NCBI GenBank assembly: GCA_034112285.1
Contig: JAWUVP010000001.1
Span: 1-14,327 of the forward strand
Direction of reading: 5' to 3'
DNA length: 14,327 nt
From: JAWUVP01 sp034112285
GTDB taxonomy: Bacteria > Pseudomonadota > Gammaproteobacteria > JABDGN01
Made by a program: the position numbers and the translations under genes. The notes beneath the pieces were generated by a model. It was not told the origin of the DNA. It saw only the letters and a program-made list of their open reading frames with translations, and searched no databases. Below, in pieces: positions 12,893 through 14,327 of the stretch (its first letter is position 1; every line of letters begins with the position of its first letter).

Positions 12893-14212
12893 ATGAGTAA
12901 GGATGGAAAGGACGGAAAAGGCGGAAAAGACGGCAGCGATGAGAGTAAAGAAGAGCAGAATCATTTTTTCTGTGCTTTTTGCGGTAAATCTCAAGATGCA
13001 GTACGCCGCTTAGTTGCAGGCCCTGAAGTTTCAATATGTAATGAATGTATCAACCTCTGTGTTGATGTTTTACGTGATGAAAATTTAGCTGAAGCGAATG
13101 AAGCCGTACAAACCGGTGATGGTAAATTACCGATTCCTAGCGAAATTCATAAATTCTTGAACGATTATGTGATCGATCAAAAGCACGCGAAGAAAACCCT
13201 TTCTGTTGCGGTTTATAATCACTATAAACGTTTACAACAACGCCGCTTGAAAAAAGATGATGATGTTGAATTAAGCAAATCTAACATACTACTAATTGGA
13301 CCAACCGGTTCAGGTAAAACCTTATTAGCACAAACACTAGCTCGCACCTTAAATGTTCCTTTTGCTATGGCCGATGCCACCACTTTAACTGAAGCGGGTT
13401 ATGTGGGCGAAGATGTAGAAAACATTATTCAAAAATTATTGCAAAGCTGTGACTACGATGTTGATCGCGCTGAAACGGGTATTATTTATATTGATGAAAT
13501 CGACAAGATTTCTCGTAAATCTGACAACCCATCCATTACACGTGACGTATCGGGTGAGGGCGTGCAGCAAGCATTATTAAAATTAATAGAAGGCACGGTT
13601 GCTTCTATTCCACCACAAGGTGGGCGCAAGCATCCACAGCAAGAATTTTTGCAAGTGGATACGGCTAATATCTTATTTATTGTTGGTGGTGCTTTTGCAG
13701 GCCTAGATAAAGTTATTCAAGGCCGTACTGATAAATCAGGCATTGGCTTTGGTGCAGAAGTGAAAAGCAAAAAAGACAAAAAAGATATCGGCGATGTATT
13801 GCGTGATGTTGAGTCTGAAGATTTAGTGAAATATGGTTTAATTCCTGAATTGATTGGTCGCTTACCCGTGGTTGCTACCTTAGACGAGTTAGATGTTAAA
13901 GGTTTAATAGAAGTTTTATGTGAACCTAAAAACTCTATTTTAAAGCAGTATCAAGCTTTGTTTGAAATGGAAGATGTTGAGCTAGTCTTAGATGACGACG
14001 CCTTAAAAGCCGTAGCTGAACTTTCTATTAAGCGTAAAACAGGTGCTCGTGGTCTACGAACCATTATGGAAAAAATTCTGCTCGAAATTATGTATGAACT
14101 ACCTTCAATGGAAAATGTTGAAAAAGTCACCATTACTGCAGCGGTGATTAACAATAAAGCTGAACCTATAATCAGTTATAAGCCAGCAAAAGAAAAGAAA
14201 GTTGCTAATTAA
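12893..14212 (+). CDS. clpX: ATP-dependent Clp protease, ATPase subunit ClpX
   Basis: AAA+ unfoldase that delivers tagged substrates to ClpP. 439 residues against 424 in E. coli. N-terminal zinc domain with C27/C30 and C49/C52. AAA+ motifs: Walker A GPTGSGKT (136-143), pore loop GYVGE (169-173), Walker B IIYIDEID (197-204), arginine finger R323 in GLIPELIGR, and sensor 2 GARGLR (384-389). The IGF loop that docks on ClpP is intact at 284-286 (SGIGFGA). The extra length is mainly an N-terminal Lys/Gly/Asp tract with repeated KDG/KGG units (residues 3-14), then a charged stretch before the zinc domain. AGGGG (12881-12885) lies 7 nt before the ATG. lon follows after only 20 bp. Confidence 0.97.
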   Translation: MSKDGKDGKGGKDGSDESKEEQNHFFCAFCGKSQDAVRRLVAGPEVSICNECINLCVDVLRDENLAEANEAVQTGDGKLPIPSEIHKFLNDYVIDQKHAKKTLSVAVYNHYKRLQQRRLKKDDDVELSKSNILLIGPTGSGKTLLAQTLARTLNVPFAMADATTLTEAGYVGEDVENIIQKLLQSCDYDVDRAETGIIYIDEIDKISRKSDNPSITRDVSGEGVQQALLKLIEGTVASIPPQGGRKHPQQEFLQVDTANILFIVGGAFAGLDKVIQGRTDKSGIGFGAEVKSKKDKKDIGDVLRDVESEDLVKYGLIPELIGRLPVVATLDELDVKGLIEVLCEPKNSILKQYQALFEMEDVELVLDDDALKAVAELSIKRKTGARGLRTIMEKILLEIMYELPSMENVEKVTITAAVINNKAEPIISYKPAKEKKVAN

Positions 14213-14232
14213 ATAATATCGGAGATATTGCA

Positions 14233-14327
14233 TTGAGTAAGAAGCCTGAGCAACTAACTTTACCGGTGTTGCCATTGCGCGATGTGGTGGTCTATCCGTA
14301 TATGGTGATTCCTTTGTTTGTTGGCCG
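14233..14327 (+). CDS. lon: Lon protease, N-terminal start only (runs off the window)
   Basis: ATP-dependent serine protease of the AAA+ class. Only 31 codons are visible, opening MSKKPEQLTLPVLPLRDVVV and continuing with the YPYMVIPLFVGR block typical of the Lon N-terminal substrate-binding domain. The start is TTG at 14233-14235, with GGAG (14221-14224) 8 nt upstream; no ATG in this frame precedes the conserved block. The 20-bp gap after clpX suggests co-transcription. The catalytic parts lie outside the window. Confidence 0.93.
   Translation, partial: MSKKPEQLTLPVLPLRDVVVYPYMVIPLFVG

Overview
The window reads as ordinary core chromosome of a gammaproteobacterium with moderate to low GC. 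Two neighbourhoods point there: the chain dapA-bamC-purC, with bcp divergent beside it, and the tRNA-Leu/tig-clpP-clpX-lon proteostasis block. RF2 has the 365-residue length of the E. coli protein, with the classical frameshift site. I cannot fix the genus. No insertion sequence, CRISPR array, phage gene or rRNA was seen.

Layout. Positions 1-1836 (minus strand) hold gltX overlapping the start of cysS, an aminoacyl-tRNA synthetase pair. Across a 60-bp divergent gap lies prfB (RF2), read through a +1 frameshift. Next comes a fused MsrB-MsrA methionine sulfoxide reductase, which converges within 9 bp on a Bcp/PrxQ-type peroxiredoxin, making a small oxidant-defence pair. Positions 4647-6155 (minus) carry the one gene I cannot name. 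It encodes 502 residues with ATP-grasp-like motifs and sits where gcvR lies between bcp and dapA in E. coli.

From 6473 a tightly packed plus-strand series runs dapA, a short bamC-like lipoprotein gene, purC, a nicotinamidase gene and pncB. Junctions overlap or are 2 nt apart, so it looks like one operon joining lysine/cell-wall precursor synthesis, outer-membrane assembly, purine synthesis and NAD salvage. The nicotinamidase has no ATG, GTG or TTG at its expected start; a strong Shine-Dalgarno sequence points to an ATA codon overlapping the purC stop.

From 10676 a tRNA-Leu(UAG) is followed by trigger factor, ClpP, ClpX and the start of Lon, the standard set for nascent-chain folding and ATP-dependent proteolysis. 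A heat-shock-like promoter candidate precedes clpX.

No previously undescribed multi-gene system is evident. The items most worth a second look are the unnamed ATP-grasp-like protein, the ATA start, the shortened BamC and the apparently leaderless divergent pair gltX/prfB.
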